A stretch of 15,870 nucleotides of DNA, from the NCBI GenBank assembly GCA_023388835.1, contig JAEWFK010000091.1, positions 1-15,870 on the forward strand. Reading direction: 5' to 3'. The notes below the pieces were generated by a model. The model was not told the origin of the DNA, searched no databases, and saw nothing but the letters and a program-made list of their open reading frames with translations. The position numbers and the translations under genes are program-made. This document shows, one piece after another, positions 1-6,502 of the stretch. Positions within the stretch are counted from its first letter, which is position 1. Each line of letters opens with the position of its first letter. The stretch comes from Pseudomonadota bacterium (GTDB lineage Bacteria; Pseudomonadota; Gammaproteobacteria; Burkholderiales; Burkholderiaceae_B).

Positions 1-107
1 TCGCCGAAGATGAAGCCCCGATCAAGCACGGAAATCTTGGCGTCGCCCAGGCGCACGTAGTCGCCGTTGAGATAGACGACGCTCTCGTTATCGACGTTCG
101 GAATCAT
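1..107 (-). CDS. dat: D-amino acid aminotransferase, N-terminal 35 residues (runs off window)
   Basis: Partial gene, cut by the left window edge. The minus strand reads ATG at 107 and gives 35 residues with the block VYLNGDYVRLGDAKISVLDR followed by GFIFG. This is the N-terminus typical of PLP fold-type IV aminotransferases (the D-Ala aminotransferase / branched-chain aminotransferase family), where the DRGF-x-FGD stretch is strongly conserved. The lysine that binds PLP lies outside the window. Known family role: reversible transamination of D-alanine with 2-oxoglutarate to pyruvate and D-glutamate, in the cytoplasm. The start lies only 11 nt after the stop of the carboxypeptidase gene, so the two are probably one transcript, and the only ribosome-binding sequence available is a weak GAG/GTGAG around the upstream stop. 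D-amino acid versus branched-chain specificity cannot be settled from 35 residues. I favour dat because in Alcaligenaceae a dac-dat pair commonly sits here, ahead of ybeD-lipB-lipA. Confidence 0.8.
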   Translation of the reverse strand, partial: MIPNVDNESVVYLNGDYVRLGDAKISVLDRGFIFG

Positions 108-118
108 TCGGGAAAGGC

Positions 119-1399
119 TCACTCAAAAAGCAGTCGGATTTTGTCGTAGATGCGGCCGAAGAAGCCGGCCTGAGGTACATCGGACAAAACATGGAGATCG
201 TCGCGACGCAAGACGTGGCCGTCCAACGACAGGGAAACCTCGCCGACCTGCGCCCCCTTGGTGAGGGGTGCGATCAGCGGTTGACCGTATTGGGCAACGG
301 GGCGGACCTGATCGGCCTTGCCACGGGGTACAGTCACCCACACCGGCGTGTTCGAGCCCAGCCCCACCGTTTCGGTCTCGCCTTCCCAGACACGTGCCGT
401 GACCATGGCGCGCTCGTTGTCATAGAGCTTGACCGTGTCGAAATTCTGGAAGCTCCAGTTCAGCAACTTGAGACTGCTTTCCGCACGGGCCGAATCACTG
501 GCCGTGCCCACCAGCACCGTCAGCACGCGACGGCCTTCGCGTTGGGCCGTGGCAATCAGGCAATAGCCCGCCGACTTGGTATGGCCGGTCTTCAGACCGT
601 CAACCGTGGTGTCCGCCCACAACAGGCGATTGCGGTTGTTCTGCTTGATGTTGTTGTACGTATATTCTTTCTGACTGTAATAGTGCAAGTACTGCGGGAA
701 CCGCGAAATCAGGTTGGAAGCCACTGTAGCCAGATCGCGCACCGTGGTGAGATGCTCGGGGTGCGGCAGCCCGGGCGAATTCGTGAACTTGGTGTCCCGA
801 AGGCCTTGGCGCTCGGCTTCTTCGTTCATCAGTGCGACGAAGGCGGATTCGCTGCCGGCCACGGCCTCGGCAAGGGCTACCGTTGCATCGTTGCCCGACT
901 GTACGATCAGCCCTTGCAGCAGGTCGTCGACCGACACCTGGCTGTTGGGCTTGATGAACATCCGGGAGCCTTCCGTACGCCAGGCATTTTCCGAAACATG
1001 TACGGTTTGGTCCAGGGTGAGGCGCTTGGATTCCAGCGCATCGAACACCAGGTAGGCGGCCATGATTTTGGTGAGCGAAGCAGGTTCGACGCGTTCGTCG
1101 AGATTGTGCGCGGCGATCACCTGACCGCTGTTCATGTCCAGACTGAGCCAGGCGGTCGCGCCCAAGGCCGGCGCCGGGACGCTGGCGAGTTCGCCTACCT
1201 GGGCAATGGACCCCGCGGGGGCCGCCGTGTTCGTTGAGACTGGGGCGGCCGGGGACGCAGCGGCGGCGCTGTCCGCCGGCGCGGGATTGATCACCGGGGC
1301 GGCGTCTTGTGCATGCGAGAAGACCGACACGGTGGCCAGTGCCAGCGCAGCGGTCAAGAAGGAGAGCGAAGAAACAAAGGATCGTTTTGGGGAAGTCAT
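119..1399 (-). CDS. dacC: D-Ala-D-Ala carboxypeptidase, PBP5/6 type (S11 peptidase)
   Basis: A periplasmic serine DD-carboxypeptidase that trims the terminal D-Ala from peptidoglycan pentapeptides. All three penicillin-binding motifs are present: SLTK (nucleophile Ser about residue 108 from the chosen start), SGN (about 168) and KTG (about 270). A C-terminal beta-rich PBP5 domain follows, ending in a short amphipathic tail (FFGRIYDKIRLLFE) like the membrane anchor of this family. The first residues (MTSPKRSF, then a hydrophobic run to FSHAQ) form a signal peptide with cleavage expected after HAQ. About 50 residues of Ala/Pro-rich linker separate it from the catalytic domain, longer than in E. 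coli DacA. Start: the frame is open to 1552, but the extra residues are Cys/Trp-rich and would bury the signal peptide, so I use ATG 1399; ATG 1405 is equally possible. No strong ribosome-binding site is visible. An aminotransferase gene follows 11 nt downstream. dacA/dacC naming is by family only. Confidence 0.93.
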   Translation of the reverse strand: MTSPKRSFVSSLSFLTAALALATVSVFSHAQDAAPVINPAPADSAAAASPAAPVSTNTAAPAGSIAQVGELASVPAPALGATAWLSLDMNSGQVIAAHNLDERVEPASLTKIMAAYLVFDALESKRLTLDQTVHVSENAWRTEGSRMFIKPNSQVSVDDLLQGLIVQSGNDATVALAEAVAGSESAFVALMNEEAERQGLRDTKFTNSPGLPHPEHLTTVRDLATVASNLISRFPQYLHYYSQKEYTYNNIKQNNRNRLLWADTTVDGLKTGHTKSAGYCLIATAQREGRRVLTVLVGTASDSARAESSLKLLNWSFQNFDTVKLYDNERAMVTARVWEGETETVGLGSNTPVWVTVPRGKADQVRPVAQYGQPLIAPLTKGAQVGEVSLSLDGHVLRRDDLHVLSDVPQAGFFGRIYDKIRLLFE

Positions 1400-1472
1400 C
1401 GGCATAGAGGAGTTCGGATCCGTCGGGGAAGAGACGAATGAGGAAGCGGGCTCATTATGGCAGACCGCAAGG

Positions 1473-2123
1473 TCATGATGCCAGGGCAGGCAGGCTTTGC
1501 TGCACCAGCCGGCGCAGCACCAGCAGCCGCCCGTGGAAGAAATGTCCCGCATCAGGCATCACCACCATGGGCAGGCCGTGTGCGCGCGCAAAATCCATGG
1601 CCTCAGCCAGCGGCACGACTTCATCGGCTTCGCCGTGGACAAGCAAAGTGTCTTCCGGAACCTTGACATCGCGAAAGCGGAAGCGCTCGACCGCCGAACC
1701 GGTGAGAAGCAGGCGATCCGGCGTACGGCGTCCCTGTTCGGCCAGTTCGGAATACAGCTGCGCCGCCACGGAGGTACCGAAGGAAAACCCCGCCAGCAGC
1801 CAGGGCCCGGCGACGATGTCGGAATGTTCGGCTTCGAATTGCTCCACCAGGGCCAGCATGTCGGCCGTTTCTCCCCTGGCGTGATCGAAGTCTCCGGCCG
1901 AGCCGCCAACCCCACGGAAATTCGGGCGTAGCGCAGCCATCCCCTGTTCGACACAGGCTCGGGATATGGTCGTGACCACCTTGTTGTCACGCGCCCCGCC
2001 GTGCAGCGGGTGCGGGTGCAGCACCAGGGCCCAGCCCCGGGCCGGGCCAACAGGGCGATCGAGCGCACACTCAATGGCGCCGGCTTCGCCGCGGAAGGTG
2101 AGGATTTCGGTGCGGAGCTGCAT
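1473..2123 (-). CDS. alpha/beta hydrolase of the COG2945 type, unknown substrate
   Basis: A 216-residue cytoplasmic alpha/beta hydrolase. Visible motifs: HPHPLHGG (36-43), typical of this subfamily's oxyanion region; NFRGVGGSAG (68-77); the nucleophile elbow GFSFG with Ser114; an acid candidate Asp167 in HGEADEVVPL; and His194 in AGHFFHG. The order Ser-Asp-His and the length fit the compact COG2945 hydrolases, whose physiological substrate is not established, so I assign no reaction. There is no signal peptide. Start: the frame is open to 2180, but the preceding 19 residues do not resemble the family; ATG 2123 puts MQLRTEILTF at the N-terminus, as expected. It is divergent from birA, with 57 bp between the two starts, and lies 73 bp upstream of the carboxypeptidase gene on the same strand. 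Co-transcription with that gene is possible but not shown. Confidence 0.88.
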   Translation of the reverse strand: MQLRTEILTFRGEAGAIECALDRPVGPARGWALVLHPHPLHGGARDNKVVTTISRACVEQGMAALRPNFRGVGGSAGDFDHARGETADMLALVEQFEAEHSDIVAGPWLLAGFSFGTSVAAQLYSELAEQGRRTPDRLLLTGSAVERFRFRDVKVPEDTLLVHGEADEVVPLAEAMDFARAHGLPMVVMPDAGHFFHGRLLVLRRLVQQSLPALAS

Positions 2124-2180
2124 GATTCCAAATGAGTTATAACGAAACCAAGCCATTTTACGCCACGCATTTTTCGTCAC

Positions 2181-3059
2181 ATGTCAGCCGTTCCCGAATT
2201 GCCCCTGCCCATGCCCGAGCGCATGCAATCCCTGCTGCAGCAGGGCTTACCGGAATTCCGCCGCATCGAATGGGTCGGTCGCACGGAATCCACCAATGCG
2301 GATCTCCTGCAGCGCGCCCGGGCCGAATCGGGTGTGCTCGCCCGCCCCTGGTTATTGGGCGCCCATCTGCAGGACCGCGGCCGCGGCCGCTCGGGTCGCA
2401 GCTGGCAGAACCGCTCGGGCGCGAATCTCATGTTCTCCTGCGCCTTCGACATCTTTCTTCCGCCCGCATCGCTGGCGACGCTCTCGCCTTTTGCCGGCGT
2501 CGTTGCAACCGAGACCTTGCGCAGTCTGCTCACGTCCGCGCATCGCCCGCATCTCACCATGAAATGGCCAAACGACGTCGAATGGCGCTTCGCGAAGCTT
2601 GCAGGCATATTGGTCGAAGTCACGCGCGCTGGAACCGCCCGTCTATCGGCTGACCACCACGTGGCCATCGTGGGCATCGGCATCAACCTGGACGACGCGC
2701 GTGCGCTCAGTTCCTCGCTGAATCGCCGTGTGGCCGATTGGTCGGAAGTCTCCCGCGCGGACAGCGCCGCTTCCCGCGTACGGCCTGAACAAATGGTGAT
2801 GCGTATTGCCCGGGCCTGGTACGAGAATATGTCCGAGGTCAGCTCACGCGGTTTCGAGGGCTTGGCCTCGCGCTACACCGGAGTCGACGGCCTGGTGGGC
2901 CAGAAAGTGGACATCATCGACAACGGCCGCATCGTGCGCAGCGGCAATGCGGCGGGGGTGGACGAATCCGGGCGCCTGCTGGTGCGCGGCGCAGGCGGCG
3001 AACATGCGATTTCCGTGGGCGAAGTGTCCGTCAGAGCGGCATCGGCGGTGCCCGCGTGA
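2181..3059 (+). CDS. birA: biotin--[acetyl-CoA-carboxylase] ligase, monofunctional (no DNA-binding domain)
   Basis: Attaches biotin, through biotinyl-5'-AMP, to the acceptor lysine of biotin carboxyl carrier proteins in the cytoplasm. Sequence evidence: STN near residue 37, the biotin/ATP loop GRGRSGRSW (67-75), KWPND (128-132), KLAGILVE with the conserved Lys139, and VAIVGIGINL (161-170). A small C-terminal SH3-like domain ends in GEVSVRA. The catalytic domain starts about 25 residues in, so there is no room for the N-terminal winged helix of E. coli BirA; this is a class I enzyme that cannot repress a bio operon. The start ATG 2181 has no clear Shine-Dalgarno; ATGs at 2211 and 2223 are alternatives. 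Its TGA overlaps the coaX ATG (TGATG at 3057-3061), indicating translational coupling. Confidence 0.96.
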   Translation: MSAVPELPLPMPERMQSLLQQGLPEFRRIEWVGRTESTNADLLQRARAESGVLARPWLLGAHLQDRGRGRSGRSWQNRSGANLMFSCAFDIFLPPASLATLSPFAGVVATETLRSLLTSAHRPHLTMKWPNDVEWRFAKLAGILVEVTRAGTARLSADHHVAIVGIGINLDDARALSSSLNRRVADWSEVSRADSAASRVRPEQMVMRIARAWYENMSEVSSRGFEGLASRYTGVDGLVGQKVDIIDNGRIVRSGNAAGVDESGRLLVRGAGGEHAISVGEVSVRAASAVPA

Positions 3060-3877
3060 TGCTGCTGATCGATGCGGGCAACACCCGCATCAAGCTCGGC
3101 CGGCTCCTCAGGAAAGGTCATCGGCGGGAAGCCGGTGCGCTCGCTATCCCGCACGGCGAACTCGATCTTCTGCCCGCCTGGTTGGAAACACTGACGCCGC
3201 AGCCCGAACGCGCGGTCGGTGTGAGCGTAGCGGGCGCCGCAATGGCCGCCCGAATCGAAGGCATGATTCAGCAGGTTTGCGGTATCAGCGTGCGTTGGAT
3301 GTCGAGCACGCCCTCCGCCGCCGGGCTCGTGAATCTTTACGAGGAACCCGCGCAGCTGGGGGCGGATCGCTGGGTTTCCTTGATCGGCCTGGCTTCGCAT
3401 ACATCGAGCGCCGCTCTCCTGGCCACTTTCGGCACGGCCACGACAGTGGACGTCTTGGGACCGTGCCTCACCGGCACAACTCAGGAACCCGGAGGCGGTC
3501 AGGCCGGGGGCGGCCGCCACTTCGAGGGGGGAATCATCTTGCCCGGACCGGAGCTCATGCGCCAGTCACTGGCAAAAGGGACGGCGGGCCTGCCCTATGC
3601 TCAAGGGGCCAGCGTGCCCCTGCCGCGCAATACCCATGCCGCCATCAGCAGCGGCATCGCAGCGGCGCAGGCGGGCGCCGTACTGCGGCAATGGCAGGCG
3701 GCGGCCGATACCCTGGGGTTGGTCCCGCAACTGTATTGTGCCGGCGGTGGCTGGCCTATGGTGAGCACGGAGGTGCAGGTCGCGCTGGCGCGCGCTCAGG
3801 CACAACTGGGCGTTCCGTGTGCCGCGCCGCAATGGCTGGATGCACCGGTGTTGGACGGCCTCGCGGTCCTGGCCTGA
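3059..3877 (+). CDS. coaX: type III pantothenate kinase (CoaX/Baf)
   Basis: Phosphorylates pantothenate, the first step of CoA synthesis; the type III enzyme needs a monovalent cation and is not feedback-inhibited by CoA. In Bordetella pertussis the orthologue was named Baf (Bvg accessory factor). Motifs: the N-terminal phosphate loop DAGNTRIKLG (5-14), GADRW (101-105) with the conserved Asp103, TFGTATTVD (123-131), and EGGIILPGPELMRQSL (156-171). Between VD and EGG there is a Gly-rich stretch of about 20 residues (around 134-154, nt 3458-3521) that I do not expect in typical CoaX, where that loop is short. Start: a GTG at 3056 is in frame, but the ATG at 3059 overlapping the birA stop by one base gives the family N-terminus MLLIDAGNT. 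It is co-transcribed with birA and convergent with the small ORF at 3879. Confidence 0.95.
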   Translation: MLLIDAGNTRIKLGRLLRKGHRREAGALAIPHGELDLLPAWLETLTPQPERAVGVSVAGAAMAARIEGMIQQVCGISVRWMSSTPSAAGLVNLYEEPAQLGADRWVSLIGLASHTSSAALLATFGTATTVDVLGPCLTGTTQEPGGGQAGGGRHFEGGIILPGPELMRQSLAKGTAGLPYAQGASVPLPRNTHAAISSGIAAAQAGAVLRQWQAAADTLGLVPQLYCAGGGWPMVSTEVQVALARAQAQLGVPCAAPQWLDAPVLDGLAVLA

Positions 3878-3878
3878 G

Positions 3879-4052
3879 TCAGCCCGGCTGGCCGGCCAGG
3901 CTCGGCGCGCCCAATTCGACGACATGCTGATTGCGTTCCGACAGCATGCGGGGCGTACGGCCGTCTTCGCTTGGGGGCGGGCCCATGAAGCCCTGTCCGT
4001 AGGCGAGTACGGCCACGTTTGCCAAGAGCACGAGAATGAACAGAAAACGCAT
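3879..4052 (-). CDS. small membrane-anchored protein, function unknown
   Basis: A 57-residue ORF starting MRFLFILVLLANVAVLAYG, a single hydrophobic segment that would act as a signal anchor or signal peptide, followed by a polar tail containing GPPPSEDGRTPRML and SERNQHVVELG. The pattern resembles, from memory, the N-terminus of longer SPOR-domain proteins encoded next to coaX in some Burkholderiales, but there is no SPOR domain here, so this may be a shortened relative. The stop lies one base beyond the coaX stop on the opposite strand, so the genes are convergent and almost touching. An in-frame ATG at 4100 would add 16 residues; I prefer 4052 because the hydrophobic segment then begins right after the start. 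No convincing ribosome-binding site is visible. Whether it is expressed cannot be read from the sequence. Confidence 0.6.
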   Translation of the reverse strand: MRFLFILVLLANVAVLAYGQGFMGPPPSEDGRTPRMLSERNQHVVELGAPSLAGQPG

Positions 4053-4201
4053 GATGGCCACGATTGCGATATTTAATGGAAGTGTAATGCAGATGGCCAA
4101 GGTGCCTGTAGGTCTTCGATTTGCTACATTAGCCGGAAGGGGTACGGTGTTTGCTGCAGTGCACCGTCGCGCCCTGTGACTCCATCCACTTCCTCCACCA
4201 C

Positions 4202-5038
4202 ATGAAACCCATACGCAAAGCAGTTTTCCCAGTCGCCGGCCTCGGCACTCGATTCTTGCCGGCCACCAAAGCCATGCCCAAGGAAATGCTTCCCATCGTC
4301 GACAAGCCGCTGATTCAGTATGCGGTGGAAGAAGCGGTTGCAGCGGGCATCACCGACCTGATCTTCGTCACGGGCCGCCACAAGCGCGCAATCGAGGACC
4401 ACTTCGATTCCATGCCGGAACTGGAAGCGGAGCTCGAGACCAAGAACAAGATCGCCCTGCTCGAAGTCGTACGCAATGTGCTACCGCCACACGTGAACTG
4501 CATCTACACGCGCCAGCCCGCCCCCTTGGGACTGGGCCACGCCGTGTTGTGCGCCGCACCCATCGTGGGCAATGAACCATTCGCCGTACTGCTGGCCGAC
4601 GATCTGATCGACTGCAAGGGGTCGGTGACGCAGCAACTGGTGGAAGCCGCGCACGAACACAATGGCAGCGTGCTCGCCATCCAGAAAGTCGCGCCGGAGC
4701 AAACAGATCGCTACGGCATCATCACAGGCGACCCGGTGAACGACAAGACCACCCGTGTGAAAGGCATCGTGGAGAAGCCGGCGCCCGCACAGGCGCCTTC
4801 AGATCTTGCCGTGGTGGGGCGCTATATTCTTGAGCCGGAGATTTTCGAGCACCTGCGCAAGACTCAGGCCGGCGTGGGCGGCGAAATTCAGCTCACCGAC
4901 GGGATCGCCGGTCTCATGCAGGCACGGGCCGTCTTCGGCTTCCAGTACGAGGGGGTGCGCTACGACTGTGGCAGCAAGGAAGGCTTCTTCCGGGCAACCC
5001 TGGAGCTGGGCCTGAAGTACCACGGCCTGGAACCCTGA
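4202..5038 (+). CDS. galU: UTP--glucose-1-phosphate uridylyltransferase
   Basis: Makes UDP-glucose from UTP and glucose-1-phosphate in the cytoplasm, the precursor for LPS core, exopolysaccharide and galactose metabolism. The 278-residue protein carries the nucleotidyltransferase signature GLGTRFLPATKAMPKEMLP (13-31), DKPLIQYAVEEA (34-45), VLLADDLID (129-137) with the metal-binding acidic pair, VEKP (190-193) and GGEIQLTDGI (226-235). Length and motif order match bacterial GalU. The frame is open to an ATG at 4151, but the 17 additional residues are unlike the family, so ATG 4202 (MKPIRKAVFPVAG) is chosen. No Shine-Dalgarno is visible. The 149 bp upstream (4053-4201), shared with the divergent small ORF, hold no promoter I can call. 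The last seven codons, including the stop, form the first unit of a 22-bp tandem repeat. The downstream waaA is convergent. Confidence 0.96.
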   Translation: MKPIRKAVFPVAGLGTRFLPATKAMPKEMLPIVDKPLIQYAVEEAVAAGITDLIFVTGRHKRAIEDHFDSMPELEAELETKNKIALLEVVRNVLPPHVNCIYTRQPAPLGLGHAVLCAAPIVGNEPFAVLLADDLIDCKGSVTQQLVEAAHEHNGSVLAIQKVAPEQTDRYGIITGDPVNDKTTRVKGIVEKPAPAQAPSDLAVVGRYILEPEIFEHLRKTQAGVGGEIQLTDGIAGLMQARAVFGFQYEGVRYDCGSKEGFFRATLELGLKYHGLEP

Positions 5039-5121
5039 GCATCACTGCCTGGAAGCCCGAGTATCATGGCCTCGAATCTTGAGCATCACTGCCCGGAACC
5101 CTAAGTATTACTGCCTGGACC
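5018..5121. repeat. 22-bp degenerate tandem repeat, 4.7 units, overlapping the galU stop
   Basis: Five consecutive units begin at 5018, 5040, 5062, 5084 and 5106; the last is partial (16 nt). Shared core: YAYCAC-TGCCTGGAA-CCC-TGAG. Units 2 and 4 agree at 18 of 22 positions. Unit 1 is the 3' end of galU (codons Tyr-His-Gly-Leu-Glu-Pro-stop plus one base). Because 22 is not a multiple of 3, the galU frame does not continue through the array. The array fills almost all of the gap between galU and the convergent waaA. Confidence 0.85.
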
Positions 5122-5125
5122 GGGA

Positions 5126-6451
5126 TCACCGCTTCGTAATTGCGCGATAGCTGTCCATGACGCGCTGCACGGCTCCAGCGTGCTTGCGCACCCAGTTCTC
5201 GCCGGCTTCACCCATTTGCGCCAGGCGCCGCGGGTCGTCCAGCAGCTGCAATGCCAGCTGCATGGCGGCCTCGGCGGTAGGGGCCCTGAGGGCGGCGCCC
5301 TCATGGATGGCGTCGCTGACCGCCTGCTCGAAATTTCGGGTATGCGGGCCCACGATCACCGGTACACCTACTGCACAGGCCTCGATCAGGTTCTGGCCGC
5401 CATGCGGCGCGAAACTGCCACCAATGATGGCCACCTGGCTGGACGCGTAGTGGCGCACCATCTCGCCCACCGTGTCGCCCAGCAAGACGCTCGCGTCGCG
5501 GGCCGCCCTGACGGCGCTGGCGCAGCAGTCGCCTCCGACCAGCGTATCCGAGCGCCTGACATAAGCGAGCCCCGCATCGTTCAGCAACTGGGCGGCGGAA
5601 TCAAAACGCTGAGGGTGGCGCGGCACCAGACGGTAAATCACCGACTGTTCGGGTTCGCGTCCTTGCGCCTGGGCACGCCCCAGCTGCTTGCGGATGGCCT
5701 GAACAAACATCTCGTCCTCGCCTTCACGTGTACTGGCGATAGTGACAATACGGCGCTTCAGGGCAGCAGCGAATTCCTGGCCTTTAGCGACCTGCTCCGC
5801 CGGGATACTGACATCGAACTTGAAGTTGCCTGACACGCGTACGGCCACCGCACCGGCCTGCTCCAGCCGCTGAGCATCCTGCAGGGTCTGCGCATGGACA
5901 GCCGCCAGACCAGCATAGGCTTCCTGAAGCACTTTCCCGGCACGCAGGACGGTGCGCAAGGCGTGGTCGGAGAACCGGGCACTCACCAGCATCATGGGAA
6001 GGGCGCGCACTCGGGCGGCGGCCAGCATGTTGGGCCACACCTCGCGTTCAATCAGGATCCCCACCACCGGACGGTAGCAGTTCAGAAAGCGTGCGGTAGC
6101 GCCGGGGAAGTCGTAGGGAAGCCATTGCTGCACAAGACGCCCCGCCTTGATTTCCTGCGCATAAGCCCGGGCGCCTTCGTCCCGACCGGTCACGGTGAGA
6201 TGCGTGAGCAGGACATTCTCGCCCTCTTCCAGCAGCGCCCGTATCAGGGGTTGCGCAGCACGGGTCTCGCCCAAGCTGACGGCGTGCACCCAGACGGGAT
6301 CGCGCAGGGTCGGCGCTGCACTGTAGCGGCCGAAGCGCTCTCTTGAAACCACCCCCCAACGCCCACCCGCGCGGCGCGCACGCAAGGCCATCCAGCCAAG
6401 CAGAACCGGGGACAGGCAGCGCAACAGAAGGGTGTATGAAAAACGGTTCAA
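5126..6451 (-). CDS. waaA: 3-deoxy-D-manno-octulosonic acid (Kdo) transferase, TTG start
   Basis: Transfers Kdo from CMP-Kdo to lipid IVA at the inner face of the cytoplasmic membrane, starting the LPS core. The 441-residue GT30 protein has an N-terminal hydrophobic anchor (SYTLLLRCLSPVLLGWMALR), the catalytic SLGETRAA block with Glu62, ILIEREVWPN (132-141), a C-terminal Rossmann half with GDTVGEM (325-331) and GGSFAPHGGQNLIEACAVG (344-362). The usual STHxGE motif reads STREGE (240-245), an Arg for His change. Start: the codon at 6451 is TTG, giving MNRFSYTLLLR as in other WaaA proteins; no ATG or GTG in frame lies nearby, and the next Met (21) would remove the anchor. No clear ribosome-binding site precedes it. 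It lies 51 nt downstream of waaC on the same strand, so the two are probably co-transcribed, and is convergent with galU across the repeat array. Confidence 0.95.
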   Translation of the reverse strand: MNRFSYTLLLRCLSPVLLGWMALRARRAGGRWGVVSRERFGRYSAAPTLRDPVWVHAVSLGETRAAQPLIRALLEEGENVLLTHLTVTGRDEGARAYAQEIKAGRLVQQWLPYDFPGATARFLNCYRPVVGILIEREVWPNMLAAARVRALPMMLVSARFSDHALRTVLRAGKVLQEAYAGLAAVHAQTLQDAQRLEQAGAVAVRVSGNFKFDVSIPAEQVAKGQEFAAALKRRIVTIASTREGEDEMFVQAIRKQLGRAQAQGREPEQSVIYRLVPRHPQRFDSAAQLLNDAGLAYVRRSDTLVGGDCCASAVRAARDASVLLGDTVGEMVRHYASSQVAIIGGSFAPHGGQNLIEACAVGVPVIVGPHTRNFEQAVSDAIHEGAALRAPTAEAAMQLALQLLDDPRRLAQMGEAGENWVRKHAGAVQRVMDSYRAITKR

Positions 6452-6502
6452 ATGTGGCCCGGACGGGTTCGAGGTGGGTATGGCTTGCGCTCGGGCACGG
6501 GC

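Noticed and set aside
191..1237. A 348-codon open frame on the plus strand over the carboxypeptidase gene
   Set aside because: Antisense shadow; the minus-strand frame has all three penicillin-binding motifs.
1400..1552. N-terminal extension of the carboxypeptidase to 1552
   Set aside because: The added residues are Cys/Trp-rich and would place the signal peptide about 50 residues inside the protein.
2124..2180. Bidirectional promoter around TTATAA in the hydrolase-birA gap
   Set aside because: The hexamer reads similarly on both strands, but no -35 match or symmetric operator was found, so I do not annotate it.
3888..3899. 12-bp perfect palindrome CTGGCCGGCCAG just after the coaX stop
   Set aside because: Short, lacks a T-run, lies in the small ORF's coding sequence, and such GC palindromes are common here; too weak to call a bidirectional terminator.
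5018..5121. Possible short CRISPR array
   Set aside because: The units are directly adjacent with no spacers, are degenerate, and the first is coding sequence; no cas gene is nearby.
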